In this document: positions 30,808 to 31,791 of the stretch, in pieces
How the letters are laid out: each line of letters begins with the position of its first letter
Position numbering within the stretch: position 1 is the stretch's first letter
Source of the DNA: a virus
Direction: 5' to 3' (one strand)
IMG/VR virus record: IMGVR_UViG_3300032086_000459
Coordinates: 1 to 31,791 of that record
DNA: 31,791 bases
Position numbers and translations under genes: made by a program
The notes under the pieces: generated by a model
What the model was told of the DNA's origin: nothing
Database searches by the model: none
What the model saw: the letters and a program-made list of their open reading frames with translations, nothing else

Positions 30808-31302
30808 ATGGGTATTAATGATAAAATAAATGAAGTTTTAGGTATTCCAACAGTAGAAAATATTAAAAACTTACCAGAAAAAAAATCTACTCCTGCTGTA
30901 CCAAGAGTTGAAGATAAGAAAAAAGAAGATATTGACAACGATTACAAATACAGTAGAGAAAACTACTATAACTTGATTGAGCGTGGCCAAGACGCAATAC
31001 AAGGTATATTAGATATTGCTCAGGAAAGTCAACACCCAAGAGCATATGAAGTTGCTGGTAATCTAATTAAACAAGTTGCTGATACAGTAGATAAATTACA
31101 AGACTTGCAAGGTAAACTTAAAACTTTAAAAGAAGTTCCTAATAAAGCAAATACTAATATTAAACAAGCATTATTTGTAGGTTCTTCAAAAGAATTACAT
31201 AACCTTTTAAAGAATAAAAATAAAGAAGTGCAAAGTAATGAAGATAAAAGTTTTGAAGGCAAAGTTATCACACCCACAGAAACAGACGTTTCTGATAAGT
31301 GA
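30808..31302 (+). CDS. 16: Small terminase subunit gp16
   Basis: 164 residues, the same length as T4 gp16. The central helical core fits the family: YSRENYYNLIERGQDAIQGI, LDIAQESQHPRAYEVAGNLI and KQVADTVDKLQDLQGKLKTL, matching T4 SPRHMEVFATLMGQM. Then IKQALFVGSSKELHNLL corresponds to T4 NATVFMGSPTELMDEI. gp16 rings regulate the gp17 packaging motor and recognise DNA. The N-terminal about 45 residues are Pro/Lys/Glu-rich and flexible. The start has no Shine-Dalgarno. The next gene begins inside its 3' end. Confidence 0.9.
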   Translation: MGINDKINEVLGIPTVENIKNLPEKKSTPAVPRVEDKKKEDIDNDYKYSRENYYNLIERGQDAIQGILDIAQESQHPRAYEVAGNLIKQVADTVDKLQDLQGKLKTLKEVPNKANTNIKQALFVGSSKELHNLLKNKNKEVQSNEDKSFEGKVITPTETDVSDK

Positions 31303-31534
31303 ACTAAAGTACATTAAAAAAAGACCTTGGCCATCTTTAATGCAAGGCGAAACAATGCAAGAACCAATACAGATTATAAAACATTACATAAGCGATCAAC
31401 CTAGAAAAGGTGCAGGTGGTGTTGAATATGTTGAAAAAAAATATTCTGTTAAAAAAGGTAGCAGTAGAATTAATGCAGCCTTATTAAAAGGTTATAACGC
31501 AATAGAAGGCATAATAGTAGAATCTTATGAGTGA
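31238..31534 (+). CDS. Small hypothetical protein between gp16 and gp17
   Basis: The frame from ATG 31238 gives 98 residues, overlapping gp16 by 65 bases. The conserved-looking part begins near residue 21 (SELKYIKKRPWPSLMQGETM) and continues EPIQIIKHYISDQPRKGAGG, VEYVEKKYSVKKGSS and ALLKGYNAIEGIIVES. The true start may be later (for example a non-ATG codon near 31290 or ATG 31338), because no Shine-Dalgarno supports 31238. It is basic. The gp17 ATG overlaps its last 8 bases, implying coupling with the packaging motor. T4 has no gene between 16 and 17. Function unknown. Confidence 0.65.
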   Translation: MKIKVLKAKLSHPQKQTFLISELKYIKKRPWPSLMQGETMQEPIQIIKHYISDQPRKGAGGVEYVEKKYSVKKGSSRINAALLKGYNAIEGIIVESYE

Positions 31535-31791
31535 AAATTATTTAGGTAATCCTAATTTATTTAAAGCAAATACGCAACAGCAATACACCGAAGAGCAAGT
31601 AAGAGAAATTGCAAAGTGTATGGAAGACCCTATTTACTTTATTAAAACATATACAAAGATTGTAAACATAGATGATGGTTTAGTGCCTTTTGAAATGTAT
31701 AAGTTTCAGGAAAAGATGGTAGACACTTTTCATAACAACAGATTTTCTATTTGTAAACTACCAAGACAATCAGGTAAGTCAACTACTATCA
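31527..31791 (+). CDS. 17: Large terminase subunit gp17 (N-terminal part)
   Basis: ATG at 31527 overlaps the previous stop by 8 bases. The 88 visible residues run off the right edge. After a variable N terminus (NPNLFKANTQQQYTEEQV) come CMEDPIYFIKTYTKIVNIDD, VPFEMYKFQEKMVDTFHNNR and FSICKLPRQSGKSTT. The last is the terminase Walker A motif (residues about 78-86, K84), matching T4 SRQLGKTT. This is the ATPase of the DNA packaging motor. Its nuclease domain lies outside the window. Confidence 0.92.
   Translation, partial: MSENYLGNPNLFKANTQQQYTEEQVREIAKCMEDPIYFIKTYTKIVNIDDGLVPFEMYKFQEKMVDTFHNNRFSICKLPRQSGKSTTI

Noticed and set aside
1-31791. tRNA genes, CRISPR arrays, insertion sequences, integrase or attachment sites
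   Set aside because: I saw no cloverleaf-like segments, regular spaced repeats, transposase motifs or inverted-repeat-bounded elements while reading both strands. Short or degenerate cases could be missed by eye.

Overview
This window is a late-gene segment of a T4-like (tevenvirus-type) contractile-tail phage. The DNA is AT-rich, by eye roughly one-third G+C, and Arg is mostly encoded by AGA. Together with cyanophage-style structural genes this suggests a marine myovirus of the kind that infects picocyanobacteria (Prochlorococcus/Synechococcus) or SAR11 (Pelagibacter). Nothing in the window identifies the host. Almost every gene is on the plus strand, and the order follows the T4 run 5.4 - 25 - 6 - 7 - 8 - (fibers) - 13 - 14 - 15 - 16 - 17. 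The window enters inside a minus-strand gene and leaves inside the large terminase gene.

Layout. 1-365: partial minus-strand hypothetical gene. 366-633: divergent control region with a T4-type late promoter. 634-1263: three small proteins (acidic, cysteine-rich and basic). 1263-6449: baseplate genes (PAAR spike tip, gp25, gp6, a gp7-like wedge). 6452-9433: fiber/adhesin block with a stand-alone copy of a fiber module, a fiber carrying a cupredoxin-like domain, a propeller-like repeat protein and a small protein. 9457-11319: coiled-coil protein plus a first pair of 2-oxoglutarate/Fe(II) oxygenases. 11395-19397: gp8 wedge, a 2089-residue structural protein and a small protein. 19399-23362: fiber-like genes, including a glycine-rich adhesin candidate. 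23401-24623: a second oxygenase pair behind a near-consensus sigma70 promoter. 24641-26880: Ig-like and fiber genes where T4 has its whisker gene. 26914-29325: gp13, gp14, gp15 (neck and tail completion). 29342-30799: flavin-dependent halogenase. 30808-31791: gp16, a small gene, and the start of gp17 (packaging).

The genes would act together late in infection: baseplate and fiber assembly, neck completion, then DNA packaging. About fourteen TATAAATA-like late promoters punctuate the region. Several end only 6-9 bases before a start codon that lacks a Shine-Dalgarno sequence, which predicts leaderless late mRNAs. The main non-ordinary content is the enzyme cargo (four oxygenases and one halogenase), the predicted copper site in a fiber, and a set of protein modules reshuffled among baseplate and fiber genes.
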